NCBI GenBank assembly: GCA_008015325.1
Contig: SSFI01000057.1
Span: 1-64,000 of the forward strand
Reading direction: 5' to 3'
DNA from: Rheinheimera sp.
Lineage (GTDB): Bacteria > Pseudomonadota > Gammaproteobacteria > Enterobacterales > Alteromonadaceae
Length of the DNA stretch: 64,000 nt
How positions within the stretch are numbered: the first letter of the stretch is position 1; the number at the start of each line of letters is the position of its first letter. Below, piece after piece: positions 16,994 to 26,863 of this stretch. Both the position numbers and the translations under genes were made by a program. The notes under the pieces are model-generated. The model was not told the DNA's origin. It worked only from the letters and a program-made list of their open reading frames with translations, and searched no databases.

Positions 16994-17101
16994 AACATTC
17001 ATAGCAATCGCTGATCTATGCCAAAATACCCAACCACGAACCAAGTTATGAATGCTCAGGCCATGCTCGCCGATTTCATCTAAATTGTCACCCCAAAATC
17101 C
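16994..17101 (+). pseudogene. Relic of an IS4-like transposase start
   Basis: The 24-base upstream block (16994-17017) and an ATG at 17048 giving MNAQAMLADFI-stop-IVTPKS match the element at the left window edge. An in-frame TAA interrupts codon 12, and similarity ends after about 18 codons. It is a non-functional left end. Confidence 0.6.
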
Positions 17102-17232
17102 TTCTTTCTACACACAGCTTTTAATGTCGCTGACGACGTCAATGCAAAGTCTGCCTGCCGACCAATGGTCAGTACGAAATGAACATTCACTGGAAATTCA
17201 GCGTTCAGGCAGTGTGCGCCACTTGGTGCCCG

Positions 17233-17274
17233 CGTGTGACGTCCAACGTGTGACGTCCAACGTGTGACGTCCAA
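17233..17274 (+). repeat. Three exact tandem 14-bp units (CGTGTGACGTCCAA)
   Basis: Units at 17233-17246, 17247-17260 and 17261-17274 are identical. The reverse complement (TTGGACGTCACACG) shares its core with the units at 4941-4982. Confidence 0.95.
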
Positions 17275-17287
17275 CGGGTTTCAAACA

Positions 17288-17315
17288 TACGGCGACGCTT
17301 CGCTTGCCGATACCT
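17288..17315 (-). repeat. 28-base dispersed repeat, copy 2
   Basis: Inverted copy of 14773-14800 (24 of 28 identical). It lies 13 bases after the tandem 14-mers. Confidence 0.7.
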
Positions 17316-17436
17316 GACCGATGCCTATCCGATGTTTACCTGGCCTGGCCAAACACTAAAGCAAGCGTTTCCACACTTTAATTTGAATAAATTCAATTAT
17401 TTAAACTCATCTACAAAAACTCAATGAAAATCTATT

Positions 17437-17450
17437 GGAAAACGTTTTCC
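17437..17450. promoter_or_regulatory. LacI/GalR-type operator GGAAAACGTTTTCC
   Basis: A perfect 14-bp palindrome with the central CG typical of LacI-family sites lies 127 bases upstream of the TonB receptor. A weaker half-site (GCAAGCGTTTCC) lies at 17361-17372. The LacI-type regulator at 33468 is the obvious candidate to bind. Confidence 0.7.
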
Positions 17451-17576
17451 CTTTCATGCTATAAATCCGCCGGTGAACTGCTGTTGAAAAAAGCGACAGC
17501 GGCTTCAGGGCAACGCTGCGCACTGCCGGACAACAGGCAGGCAACACAACAATAACCGGTACGACAAGGGTGGATT

Positions 17577-20237
17577 ATGAAGACGATATGGCAGAACAGG
17601 TCACAAAAATCATTGCTGGCGCTGGCCGTCAGCTCAGCTATTTTCAGCGCTTACAGCCAGGCGCAGACGACGGCAGAACCTGCCGCAGACAAAAAAAATA
17701 AAGAAGAAGTGGCGATCGAAACCATTGAAGTACGCGGCTTCGGTGCCACCCTTGGTAAATCCTTATTACAGAAAAAAGTAGCGGACTCCGTCGTGGAAAT
17801 CGTTTCCACAGATGACCTGGGTTCACTGCCAGACGTGACTATCGCCGACGCTTTAGGCCGCTTGCCGGGTGTGGCAGCAGAACGTGACCGCGGTAACGCC
17901 AGCAGTATCTCGATTCGGGGCATGGGCCCACGCTTAAATATGGCGACGATGCAGGGCCGCGAAATTGTCAGCGCCGAACCAAGCCGTGAAGTGCGTTACG
18001 AGCAATTCCCGGCGGAGCTGATTAACTCAGTCGAAGTGTACAAAAGCCCGCTGGCCAGTCAGGTCGAAGGCGGTATCTCAGGCCTGGTCAATATGAACTT
18101 TGTCAGCCCGCTGGCCAAAGACAAGCGCATCATCAACGTCAGCGGTCACCTGATGGATTATCAGCTGGGGCATGACATCGACGGCGCCGACGCCAGTGGC
18201 CATAAAGGCAGCTTCAGTTATGTCGACCAGTGGAGCGACACTTTTGGTGTGGTGCTGGGCCTCACCTATCAGGACCAGCCGTCGCTGCAACGCGAAACCA
18301 GCAGCTGGGCTTACAACAAAAACACCGCTGATCAAGGCGATGTGAACGGTGACGGCATCCGCGAAGCGGCGCCATGGGGCGGCAAAACCGCCACCAAACT
18401 CGGCGACAATCAGCGTACCGGCGCCATGACCATCCTGGAATGGCAAGCCAGCGACAAGCTGAACCTGAAATACGACCTGTTTTATTCTGAATTTGATATC
18501 GAAGAGCTGGAAGACCAGTTCTGGTTTGACGGCTGGGGCAACTGGGGCGGTGGCAGCAACTGGAACTACAACAACTCAGTAGCCAAACCGCAAATTATCA
18601 CTAAAGCCGATGGCAGCCAGCAGCTGACCGGCGGCGGTTTGCTGTGGGGCGCGCATTCGGCCAACAACGCCACCTGGTTCCAGGCCAACGAATTATTAAG
18701 CACCGGTGTTAAATCGGTGTGGGAAGGCGACGTCTGGACCATCAGTACTGATCTTGGTTATTCCGAAGCCAGCATTAAATCGCGTTGGGTCAACGTCACT
18801 TCCACTTATTCAGGCCCAACGCCACTCGACGTGCAATGGTCCACGGCCGGTGGCCGCTTAGGTGTGGTGGTGAACGAGGACATCAGCAAACCGGAATACT
18901 ACAAAGTGAACGGCATGACGGTCGACAGCGACCGTGACCTGACCGACGAAATGAGCAGCCTGAAACTCGACTTTGAACGCCGGCTGGACCATGCGCTGAT
19001 TGACAGTGTGTCCTTTGGTGGTCGTTTCTCTGACCGTGAAAAAGACAACGACGTACAAAGCTGGTGGCAGGCGGTAAAAAACACAAATGTCAGTAATTAC
19101 GGCCGCCGTTATGCCTTAGGTGGTGGTTTACAGTCGCCGGATATGTATGGCTTTAACAACTGGGGCGATTTAGTCCAGCAGACGTTTGGCGGCATCGATA
19201 ACCGCTCGGCCTACAGCAAAACCGATCAGGACCGCATCAACAGCTGGTTTGTCAGCGAAAAAAATCAGGCAGTGTACGGCATGGTTCGGCTCAATTCTGA
19301 ATTGTTTGGCTTCAGCTACACCGGCAACGCCGGCGTGCGCTTGGTGAAGACTGATTCTGAATCAATCGGTTACCAGTTTAAAGACAACCAATATTCACCG
19401 GTCAGCGTCGACCACAGCTACACCGAAGTGCTGCCATCGCTGAACCTGAATTTTGCACTGACCGATGAAACCCAACTGCGGGTTGGCCTGTCGCGCGCTT
19501 TAGCACGGCCACCACTGGTGGAAATGCGCACCGGCTTCCAGCTCGATTCACAAAGCCCGGTTAAAACCGGCTCAGGCGGTAACCCGCTGTTAGACCCATT
19601 TGTGGCGAATCAGCTGGATATCGGCGTGGAATATTACCTGTCGGAAGATCAGGCACTGACGGTCTCAACCTTCTTTAAAGACTTAAAAAGCCACATCGGC
19701 AGCAGCACCGACAAGCTGACCATCGATGGTGTGACTTATGACTTCACCGGCCCGGTCAATGGCGACGGCGGTCAAATCAAAGGCTTTGAAATGATGTATC
19801 AGCAGGCGTTTAAAAACCTGCCGGCACCATTCGATGGCCTGGGTTTCTACGCCAACTACTCCTACACCGACAGCAACGTCTATGAGTTTGTACCAAAAGA
19901 CAATCCGCTGCCGCTCGGTGGCCTGTCCAAAGACGTCGCCAACCTGACGCTGTGGTACTACAAAGCCGGTTTCGACGCCAAAGTGTCTTACAACTACCGC
20001 AGCGGTTTTACCCGCGTCGGCAGCTGGACACCGTCTGAAATCAACAGCATAGACGCAGAAACCACGCTGGATGCCAGTGTGTCGTACGAAGTGAACAGCC
20101 AGCTGAAGCTGATGTTGCAGGGCCAAAACCTGACCAACGAAGCCTCCACTTCATATTTTGACAACGACCCAACCCGGATTGGCAGTTACCTCGACTGGGG
20201 CCGCCGTTTCCTGATTGGTTTCTCTTATTCGATGTAA
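17577..20237 (+). CDS. TonB-dependent receptor for a carbohydrate
   Basis: 886 residues. A signal peptide is followed by a short linker and the TonB-box region (IETIEVRGFGAT). The plug domain covers about residues 60-180 (TIADALGRLPGVAAERDRGN, SISIRGMGPRLN), and a 22-strand barrel ends in an aromatic, membrane-type C-terminus (FLIGFSYSM). The long receptor of this style is common in sugar-utilisation loci of Alteromonadales and Xanthomonadales. It leads the galactoside locus behind a LacI-type operator, so uptake of a galactose-containing oligosaccharide is inferred. Confidence 0.88.
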   Translation: MKTIWQNRSQKSLLALAVSSAIFSAYSQAQTTAEPAADKKNKEEVAIETIEVRGFGATLGKSLLQKKVADSVVEIVSTDDLGSLPDVTIADALGRLPGVAAERDRGNASSISIRGMGPRLNMATMQGREIVSAEPSREVRYEQFPAELINSVEVYKSPLASQVEGGISGLVNMNFVSPLAKDKRIINVSGHLMDYQLGHDIDGADASGHKGSFSYVDQWSDTFGVVLGLTYQDQPSLQRETSSWAYNKNTADQGDVNGDGIREAAPWGGKTATKLGDNQRTGAMTILEWQASDKLNLKYDLFYSEFDIEELEDQFWFDGWGNWGGGSNWNYNNSVAKPQIITKADGSQQLTGGGLLWGAHSANNATWFQANELLSTGVKSVWEGDVWTISTDLGYSEASIKSRWVNVTSTYSGPTPLDVQWSTAGGRLGVVVNEDISKPEYYKVNGMTVDSDRDLTDEMSSLKLDFERRLDHALIDSVSFGGRFSDREKDNDVQSWWQAVKNTNVSNYGRRYALGGGLQSPDMYGFNNWGDLVQQTFGGIDNRSAYSKTDQDRINSWFVSEKNQAVYGMVRLNSELFGFSYTGNAGVRLVKTDSESIGYQFKDNQYSPVSVDHSYTEVLPSLNLNFALTDETQLRVGLSRALARPPLVEMRTGFQLDSQSPVKTGSGGNPLLDPFVANQLDIGVEYYLSEDQALTVSTFFKDLKSHIGSSTDKLTIDGVTYDFTGPVNGDGGQIKGFEMMYQQAFKNLPAPFDGLGFYANYSYTDSNVYEFVPKDNPLPLGGLSKDVANLTLWYYKAGFDAKVSYNYRSGFTRVGSWTPSEINSIDAETTLDASVSYEVNSQLKLMLQGQNLTNEASTSYFDNDPTRIGSYLDWGRRFLIGFSYSM

Positions 20238-20246
20238 CAGTTCAAC

Positions 20247-20271
20247 CCGGCAGGCTGCTTTGGCCTGCCGG
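20247..20271 (+). terminator. Hairpin after the TonB receptor
   Basis: A perfect 9-bp stem (CCGGCAGGC with GCCTGCCGG), 7-base loop, then TGTTGTTT. It may end most receptor transcripts and lower expression of the enzyme genes downstream, the usual arrangement in such operons. Confidence 0.65.
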
Positions 20272-20323
20272 TGTTGTTTCCATGCTGGCACAAGCCGGAT
20301 CTGACTCAATCAAGGAGCAAACG

Positions 20324-21043
20324 ATGGCTGAACATCTGCTGTTAACCGGCGCCTCCGGCGGCATCGGTCGCGCCTTAGCGCTGCAACTGGCCAAAGCCGG
20401 TTATCGCCTGAGTTTGCAGGGCCGTGATGCGGCAAAGCTGGCTGAAACCTGCGCCCAAGTGCTGGCCCTGGCACCAGCAATGCAACCGGCAACGCAGCTA
20501 GTGCAGCAGGCCGCCTTTGATTTAACCGATGCGGCCGCGTTGATTGCATTTTGTCGGCAAGCCGAAGCGGCTTGTCCGGTCGATGGGCTGATTAACTGTG
20601 CCGGCGCGAACTTAAGCCGGGCCCCGGCGCAAACCCCGGACTGGCCGGCGCTGGAGCAAATGCTGGCGCTGAATTTCCGTGTGCCGCTGCTGCTGCAGGA
20701 ATGCCTGTTGCCCGGCATGCTGGCGCGTGGTCACGGCACTATTTTGCAGGTGCTGAGCACTTGCGTCGGTTTTGCTAACCCCGGAGTGGCCGCCTACAGC
20801 GCCAGCAAAAGTGCACTGGAAAGTTACAGCAAAGTGCTCAGGCGTGAACTGCAGGACAGCGGCGTGCGGGTGCTGCATTTAATTCCCGGTGGCGTCGATA
20901 CCGGCTTTCGCGCCACCGCACGGCCTGAATATTTAACGTCAGACGATGTCGCAGCCGCAGCGCTTGCGATGCTGCAGGCGCCGAAAAGCGCACATTGGCA
21001 TGAGCTGGTACTGCGGCCACAAGTGGAACGCAACTGGGCTTAA
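20324..21043 (+). CDS. Short-chain dehydrogenase/reductase
   Basis: 239 residues from the ATG at 20324 (AAGGAG upstream). Classical SDR: GASGGIG cofactor motif at about 8-14, NCAG at about 91, and the YSASK catalytic Tyr/Lys at about 157-161. Specificity is unreadable. In this locus it may oxidise a sugar or aldose side product, or reduce an aglycone-derived ketone. It is placed between receptor and GH2 and is probably co-transcribed. Confidence 0.8.
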   Translation: MAEHLLLTGASGGIGRALALQLAKAGYRLSLQGRDAAKLAETCAQVLALAPAMQPATQLVQQAAFDLTDAAALIAFCRQAEAACPVDGLINCAGANLSRAPAQTPDWPALEQMLALNFRVPLLLQECLLPGMLARGHGTILQVLSTCVGFANPGVAAYSASKSALESYSKVLRRELQDSGVRVLHLIPGGVDTGFRATARPEYLTSDDVAAAALAMLQAPKSAHWHELVLRPQVERNWA

Positions 21044-21105
21044 GTTGAATACAACTGGGCATAAGCCGGGGCCAACTTCATCATTTTTTTGTGCAAGGAT
21101 CTTTC

Positions 21106-23517
21106 ATGACGCGTTTTTTTGTTCCCTCTGCAGCCGTGGGCTTCAGCTTGCTGTGCTGGCAAGCGCTGGCCACTGAAACTGTGGCGCAACAGGCTACTCC
21201 CAAGTTAGTTGCAGCCTGTCCGGCGCAAACTGCCGCCCAGGCCTGCGACCTGACCGTACATCACTGGTTATTCAGCAAAGACACCCAGGGCGCTGGTCAG
21301 CTACCGACTGCCAATGCCAGCTGGGAACTGGTGCGGCTGCCTCATACGCCGAAACGCGAACCGTTGGTGGTCAACGACCAGTGGCAAGGCACTATGTGGT
21401 ACAAAACCCGCTTGCAGCTGCCCGCAAACCAAGAAGGCCAGCAGCTGTGGCTGCAGTTCGGCGGTGCGATGAATGTAGCCGATGTCTATGTCGATGGCCT
21501 GCATTTACGCCAGCACCTGGGTGGTTATCTCCCCTTTAGCGTCGATTTAACGCCTTATCTGCGACAACAGGCCAAACGGCCAGAAAAGGTCGAAGTGCTG
21601 GTGCGGCTGGATAACCGCGACCATGCGCTGACCGGTTTAAAACCGCTGAGACAACTCGATTTTAACCCTTATGGCGGCCTGTACCGGCCGGTGACACTGG
21701 CACTGCGCCCTGCGCTGCACATCAGTTCTGAGCAATTAAGCGACACAGTCGCCGGCGGCAGCGTGGCGGTCAGTTATCCGCACATCAGCAAAAAATCAGC
21801 CACTGTGGCGGTGGCCACTGAACTGCAATCTGCCGCCGCGGCGACAGCTGCAGCGCGGTTAAAACAACAGATTTTGCACAACGGCAAGCTGATCAGCCAG
21901 ACACTGGCACAACTCAGCCTGCAGGCCGGCAAAAAGCAGACGCTGCAGCAACAGCTGCTTATCAACAGCCCCAAACTTTGGAGCCCACAGCACCCTGCGC
22001 TGTATCAGCTGGTGACTGAGCTGTGGCAGGGCGAGCAGTTGCTGGAGCGGCAACAGCGTAATATTGGCCTGCGCACTATCGCTTTTGATACTCAGCATCA
22101 GCTGCTGCTCAACGGGCAAAAAACCTTTTTACGCGGCGTCAACCGCCATCAGGAATTTCCACATTTAGGCTATGCCGTCGGGCCTTTGGCCGACGAGCGT
22201 GACGCTATCCGCATCAAGGCCGCCGGTTTTGATTATGTCCGGCTGTCGCATTATCCACAGTCCAAAGCCTTTATGGATGCGGCCGACCGCTTAGGTTTAT
22301 TGCTGCTCGACGCCATTCCCGGCTGGCAATACCAATCCATGGACCCGGCTTTTGCTGATTTGATGGCGCAGAACTGCCGCGATTTAATCCGCCGCAGCCG
22401 CAATCATCCGAGCATTCTGGCGTTTGAGTGTTCGCTCAATGAAACCGCGATGGCGCCGGCGTTGATTAAACGCCTGCACCAGACCGTGAAACAAGAAGCG
22501 CCCTGGGCTTATTCCGCTGGGTGGATGCCGGGTTTTGACTTGTATCTGCAGGCCCGCCAGCACCGGCTGCAACATTACACGCCACCGACTCAGCCTTACA
22601 TCGTCTCCGAATATGGTGACTGGGAGTATTACGCGCAGGACGCCGGTTTTGCCCAGCACCAGTGGCAGGGCTTAAAAGCCGAAGCCCGCACTTCGCGCCA
22701 GCTGTTATCCGCCGGTGAAACCCGCTTGTTGCAACAAGCCAGCAATTTGCAGGAAGCACATAACGACAACCTGCGTACACCGGCTTTTGCTGACGGTTAT
22801 TGGGTGATGTTTGACTACAACCGTGGTTATGCCGATGACCTGGAAGCGTCGGGCCTGATGAGTATCTACCGGCAGCCGAAATACAGCTATTACCTGTTCC
22901 AAAGCCAACGCCCGGCCAGCGAACAATCCGCGCATTACACTTCCGGCCCCATGGTGTTTATCGCCAGCGACTGGAGCGGCGAAGGTGTTGTTGCCGGACA
23001 AAGCGCACAGGTGCGGGTATTCAGCAATGCCGACCAAGTGGCGTTGTATTTAAACGGCAAACTGATCGACACCCGCGCTGCGACACGGCAAGCCGGCGAA
23101 CACTCGATGTCCGACCGCATCGCAAAGCCGCCATTTGAATTTAGCCTGCCGGCTTTTGTGCCGGGCAGACTCGAAGCCAAAGCACTGATCAACGGCAAAG
23201 TGGTGGCTGCACATCAGGTGCACACGCCAGGCCCGGCCGCGGCTATTCAAATTGAGGTTGATAACACAGGCCCGGCGCCGGCTGCTTTTGATGAGGTGTT
23301 TGTCAAAGCGCAGCTGATTGACAGCAAAGGCAACCCGGTACGTTCCAGCGGCGTGACGCTGACTTTCCACAGCGCAGATCTGGATATCGTCAACCCGGAA
23401 CCTGTAGTCACCGAGCGTGGCGTTGGCGTGGTGCTGGTGAAAACCGGCGCGGCGGGTCTCAAAGGTCGTTTAACGGTCAGCGCTGCCGGCCTGCCGGCCG
23501 CCAGCATTCAATTCTAA
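21106..23517 (+). CDS. Secreted GH2-family glycosidase, probably beta-galactosidase
   Basis: 803 residues. The ATG at 21106 follows AAGGA by 6 bases; a GTG at 21091 lies upstream of that site. Signal peptide, N-terminal jelly-roll (about 40-200), immunoglobulin-like domain and TIM barrel (about 310-560). The acid/base is Glu446 (SLNE) and the likely nucleophile is Glu502 (VSEYGDWEY). The C-terminus has a DUF4982-like domain (SNADQVALYLNGKLIDTR) and a bacterial Ig-like domain. GH2 covers galactosidases, glucuronidases and mannosidases; the adjoining Leloir genes argue for beta-galactosidase activity in the periplasm or at the surface. Confidence 0.85.
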   Translation: MTRFFVPSAAVGFSLLCWQALATETVAQQATPKLVAACPAQTAAQACDLTVHHWLFSKDTQGAGQLPTANASWELVRLPHTPKREPLVVNDQWQGTMWYKTRLQLPANQEGQQLWLQFGGAMNVADVYVDGLHLRQHLGGYLPFSVDLTPYLRQQAKRPEKVEVLVRLDNRDHALTGLKPLRQLDFNPYGGLYRPVTLALRPALHISSEQLSDTVAGGSVAVSYPHISKKSATVAVATELQSAAAATAAARLKQQILHNGKLISQTLAQLSLQAGKKQTLQQQLLINSPKLWSPQHPALYQLVTELWQGEQLLERQQRNIGLRTIAFDTQHQLLLNGQKTFLRGVNRHQEFPHLGYAVGPLADERDAIRIKAAGFDYVRLSHYPQSKAFMDAADRLGLLLLDAIPGWQYQSMDPAFADLMAQNCRDLIRRSRNHPSILAFECSLNETAMAPALIKRLHQTVKQEAPWAYSAGWMPGFDLYLQARQHRLQHYTPPTQPYIVSEYGDWEYYAQDAGFAQHQWQGLKAEARTSRQLLSAGETRLLQQASNLQEAHNDNLRTPAFADGYWVMFDYNRGYADDLEASGLMSIYRQPKYSYYLFQSQRPASEQSAHYTSGPMVFIASDWSGEGVVAGQSAQVRVFSNADQVALYLNGKLIDTRAATRQAGEHSMSDRIAKPPFEFSLPAFVPGRLEAKALINGKVVAAHQVHTPGPAAAIQIEVDNTGPAPAAFDEVFVKAQLIDSKGNPVRSSGVTLTFHSADLDIVNPEPVVTERGVGVVLVKTGAAGLKGRLTVSAAGLPAASIQF

Positions 23518-23530
23518 CGGAGCACAACGG

Positions 23531-24613
23531 ATGAATATCCTGCTGACCGGCGGCGCCGGTTATATCGGTTCTCATACCGCGCTGGCATTGCTGGCGCGCG
23601 GCCATCAGCTGGTGCTGGTGGATAATTTCAGTAACAGCCAAAGCGAAGTGTTAAAGCGGCTCAGCAATTTAAGCCGGGGCATGCCCGGCAGCTTTGCTTT
23701 TACCGAGCTGGATATCTGTGATGCAAAGGCGCTTGCTGCCGTGTTTGCGGCCAACGCCGCAGCCGGCAAAAACTTTGATGCGGTGATCCACTTTGCCGGC
23801 TTAAAAGCGGTCGGTGAATCGGCGCGCGAACCGCTGAAATATTATCAGCACAATGTCGCCGGCACTGTGACGCTGCTCAAGATGATGCAGCAATATCAGG
23901 TCAACTGTCTGGTATTCAGCTCGTCGGCGACTGTCTATGGCGACCCGGCAAGCCTGCCGCTGACCGAACAGTCACCGACCTTGCCACAAAGTGTCTATGG
24001 CCGCAGCAAGTGGCTGGTGGAGCAAATCCTCGCCGACTATTGCGCCGCCAATCCGGCTTTTTCTGCGGTGGCGCTTCGGTACTTCAACCCGGTCGGTGCG
24101 CATCGGTCGGGTCAGCTTGGCGAAGACCCACAAGGTATTCCGAACAACTTAATACCATTTATCAGCCAGGTCGCGGTCGGCCGGCGCGAGGCACTCACCG
24201 TGTTTGGCAACGACTACCCGACGCCGGACGGCACTGGCGTGCGCGACTATATCCATGTGCTGGATTTGGCCGACGGCCATGTCCGCGCGCTGGAACAGCT
24301 ACACAACCAAGCCGGTCACCACCTGTTTAATCTAGGCACCGGCCAGGGTTATTCGGTGCTGCAGATGGTCGAGGCCTTCCGCCAGGTGTCGGGGCACCCC
24401 ATCCCCCTTCATTTTGCGCCACGCCGGCCCGGCGATGTCAGCGCCTGTTATGCCGACGCCGGCAAAGCGCTGCAACAACTGGGCTGGCAGGCGCGGCTTA
24501 ATTTAACCGATATGATCAGCGACACCTGGCGCTGGCAACAACAAAATCCGCAGGGCTATCGCACTGGCGAGCAAGCTGTGGGCACTGCTGTAGAGGAAAT
24601 TGCTGATGTCTGA
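23531..24613 (+). CDS. galE: UDP-glucose 4-epimerase
   Basis: 360 residues. Interconverts UDP-galactose and UDP-glucose with bound NAD. GGAGYIGSHT at about 7-16 is the NAD fold, SSSATVYG at about 134 carries the catalytic Ser/Thr, and YGRSK at about 155-159 the Tyr/Lys pair. It is slightly longer than E. coli GalE (338) because of small inserts after the second strand. It starts 13 bases after the GH2 gene and overlaps galT by 8 bases. Confidence 0.95.
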   Translation: MNILLTGGAGYIGSHTALALLARGHQLVLVDNFSNSQSEVLKRLSNLSRGMPGSFAFTELDICDAKALAAVFAANAAAGKNFDAVIHFAGLKAVGESAREPLKYYQHNVAGTVTLLKMMQQYQVNCLVFSSSATVYGDPASLPLTEQSPTLPQSVYGRSKWLVEQILADYCAANPAFSAVALRYFNPVGAHRSGQLGEDPQGIPNNLIPFISQVAVGRREALTVFGNDYPTPDGTGVRDYIHVLDLADGHVRALEQLHNQAGHHLFNLGTGQGYSVLQMVEAFRQVSGHPIPLHFAPRRPGDVSACYADAGKALQQLGWQARLNLTDMISDTWRWQQQNPQGYRTGEQAVGTAVEEIADV

Positions 24614-25706
24614 TTTGAATACCACACCTGAGCAAACTGCTTTTGATCCAGTCGAGCATCCGCACCGCCGGCTCAACCCGCTGACCGGCGACTGGGTGCT
24701 GGTGTCGCCGCACCGCGCCAAACGGCCCTGGCAAGGCCAGGTCGAAGCGGCCGACACCAGCGTGCAACCGTCTTATGACGAAACATGTTATCTGTGCCCG
24801 GGTAATGTGCGGATTAATGGCGCGCACAACCCAAAGTATCGGGGCCCTTTTGTGTTTCAGAACGACTTTGCTGCACTGAATACCACAACACCGGATGCGG
24901 CGTTAAATCAGGAAGATTTGCTGCAATTACAGGCAGAACAAGGCTGTAGCCGGGTGATATGTTATTCGCCGGATCACAGTAAAACGCTGCCGGAACTGTC
25001 AATTGCGGAAATTCAGGCCGTGATCCAATGCTGGATTGGCCAATATCAGGATTTATCAAAACAATACGGCTGGGTGCAGGTGTTTGAAAACAAAGGCGCG
25101 ATCAACGGCTGTTCCAATCCGCATCCGCATGGCCAGATTTGGGCAAGTAAAGGTATCCCGACTCTGCCTGCACGCGAAGACGCACAGCAGGCGGCGTACC
25201 TCGCCAAACACGGCAAAAACCTCTTGCAGCGCTATGCCGAACTGGAACTGGCCGACCGCTCGCGGCTGGTGCTGGACAATGCCGACTGGCTGGTGGTGGT
25301 GCCTTATTGGGCCAGCTGGCCTTTTGAAACGCTGTTGCTGCCAAAGCGCGCCGTGCAGCATCTGGAACAGTTAACTGAAGCGGAACAATTGAGCCTCGCG
25401 GAAATTCTGCAGGCGCTGAGCATTCGTTACGACAATCTGTTTCAGTGCTCTTTCCCTTATTCGATGGGCTGGCACTGTGCGCCTTATGCGCGAAACGGTC
25501 AGGCCTCTGACCCGGCCACTGAAATTGAGCACTGGCAGCTGCATGCGCATTTTTATCCGCCGCTGCTGCGCTCCGCCAGCGTAAAAAAGTTTATGGTAGG
25601 GTATGAAATGCTGGCCGAAACCCAGCGTGATATGACCCCGGAACAGGCTGCAGCACGCTTACGTGACTTGCCGGCCATACATTACAAATCAGGAGTAAAG
25701 CAATGA
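24606..25706 (+). CDS. galT: Galactose-1-phosphate uridylyltransferase
   Basis: 366 residues from the ATG at 24606 (GAGGAAA upstream), overlapping galE. It moves UMP from UDP-glucose to galactose-1-phosphate. The active-site HPHGQ (NPHPHGQIWA) is present with the uridylylated middle His. The zinc-site residues CYLCPGN near residue 60 and HAHFYPP near 320 are also present. Complete. Confidence 0.95.
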   Translation: MSDLNTTPEQTAFDPVEHPHRRLNPLTGDWVLVSPHRAKRPWQGQVEAADTSVQPSYDETCYLCPGNVRINGAHNPKYRGPFVFQNDFAALNTTTPDAALNQEDLLQLQAEQGCSRVICYSPDHSKTLPELSIAEIQAVIQCWIGQYQDLSKQYGWVQVFENKGAINGCSNPHPHGQIWASKGIPTLPAREDAQQAAYLAKHGKNLLQRYAELELADRSRLVLDNADWLVVVPYWASWPFETLLLPKRAVQHLEQLTEAEQLSLAEILQALSIRYDNLFQCSFPYSMGWHCAPYARNGQASDPATEIEHWQLHAHFYPPLLRSASVKKFMVGYEMLAETQRDMTPEQAAARLRDLPAIHYKSGVKQ

Positions 25707-26863
25707 GTCTGTCCGGCGTACTTCAGGACATGGTCAAAACCACTTTCCAACGAGAATTTGGCGCGGACGCCACGCAGCTGTTCAGTGCGCCGGGGCGCGT
25801 GAATCTGATTGGCGAACACACCGACTACAACGACGGTTTTGTGCTGCCCTGCGCTATTCAGTTTGAAACTGTGCTGGCCAGCCGCATCGTACCGGGTTCC
25901 AACCAGATTGAAATCTTCGCGGCGGATTATAAAGAGCTGCATGTCATTGATTTAAATGAAATTACCCAACCTTTTTCGACGCCACGCTGGGCTAATTATG
26001 TCCGCGGCGTGGTGGCCGGCTTACAGCAACGCGGCCTTCGCCTGCCGGGCTGTCAGCTGGTGGTTGGCGGCAATGTGCCACAAGGCGCGGGGTTAAGCTC
26101 GTCGGCGTCGCTGGAAATGGTGTTGGGCCTTGGCCTCAGCACACTCGCCGGTAACCCACTGTCGCCGCGCGACAATGCGCTGAATGGCCAGCAGGCGGAA
26201 CATCAGTTTGCCGGTTGCCAGTGCGGCATTATGGACCAGCTGGTCAGTGCCGCAGGTTTAGCCGGGCAGGCGCTGCTGCTGGATTGTCGCAGCCTCGATT
26301 ATCAGACAGTGCCGATGCCAGCATCCCTGCAGGTCTTAATTATCCACTCCAACGTCAAACGCGGCCTGGTCGACAGTGCCTATAACGAGCGGCGGGAACA
26401 GTGCGAAGCGGCCGCCAGTTTTTTTGGCGTCAAAGCGCTTAGAGATGTAACGCTGGCACAGTTGGAAGCGGCGAGATCGCAGCTAGACCCGTTAATTTAT
26501 GCCCGTGCCCGCCATGTCATCAGCGAAAATAACCGCACTGAAGCCGCAGCTGTGGCGCTCAGAAACGGTGACATCCAAACCTTAAGTGCACTGATGGCGC
26601 AGTCGCATCAGTCAATGCGCGACGATTTTGCCATCACAGTGCCGGCCATTGATTTTCTGGTGGCTGAAGTCGCGGCGATTTGTGGCGAACGCGGCGGCGT
26701 ACGGATGACCGGCGGTGGTTTTGGTGGTTGTGTGGTGGCGCTGTTACCGGCTGATTTAATCGAACCGGTTTGTCAGCACCTAAGCAAAGTCTATCCGGCC
26801 GTGCATCAGCTCGAGCCGACCTTTTACCTCTGTCAGGCCAGCGCCGGAGCCCGGGCTTTATGA
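25703..26863 (+). CDS. galK: Galactokinase
   Basis: 386 residues, GHMP kinase family. The signature GRVNLIGEHTDYNDGFVLP is at about 31-49. The ATP loop GNVPQGAGLSSSASLE is at about 120 and the third motif RMTGGGFGGCVVAL at about 335. ATGA overlap with galT. Phosphorylates alpha-D-galactose. Confidence 0.95.
   Translation: MSLSGVLQDMVKTTFQREFGADATQLFSAPGRVNLIGEHTDYNDGFVLPCAIQFETVLASRIVPGSNQIEIFAADYKELHVIDLNEITQPFSTPRWANYVRGVVAGLQQRGLRLPGCQLVVGGNVPQGAGLSSSASLEMVLGLGLSTLAGNPLSPRDNALNGQQAEHQFAGCQCGIMDQLVSAAGLAGQALLLDCRSLDYQTVPMPASLQVLIIHSNVKRGLVDSAYNERREQCEAAASFFGVKALRDVTLAQLEAARSQLDPLIYARARHVISENNRTEAAAVALRNGDIQTLSALMAQSHQSMRDDFAITVPAIDFLVAEVAAICGERGGVRMTGGGFGGCVVALLPADLIEPVCQHLSKVYPAVHQLEPTFYLCQASAGARAL

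Noticed and set aside
1..17101. Composite transposon carrying eptA between two IS4-like ends
   Set aside because: The right-hand copy is a short relic with a stop codon, the two differ in sequence, and the enclosed genes include several ordinary chromosomal operons.
17233..17274. CRISPR-like array
   Set aside because: The units are 14 bp, directly adjacent and without spacers; no cas gene is present.
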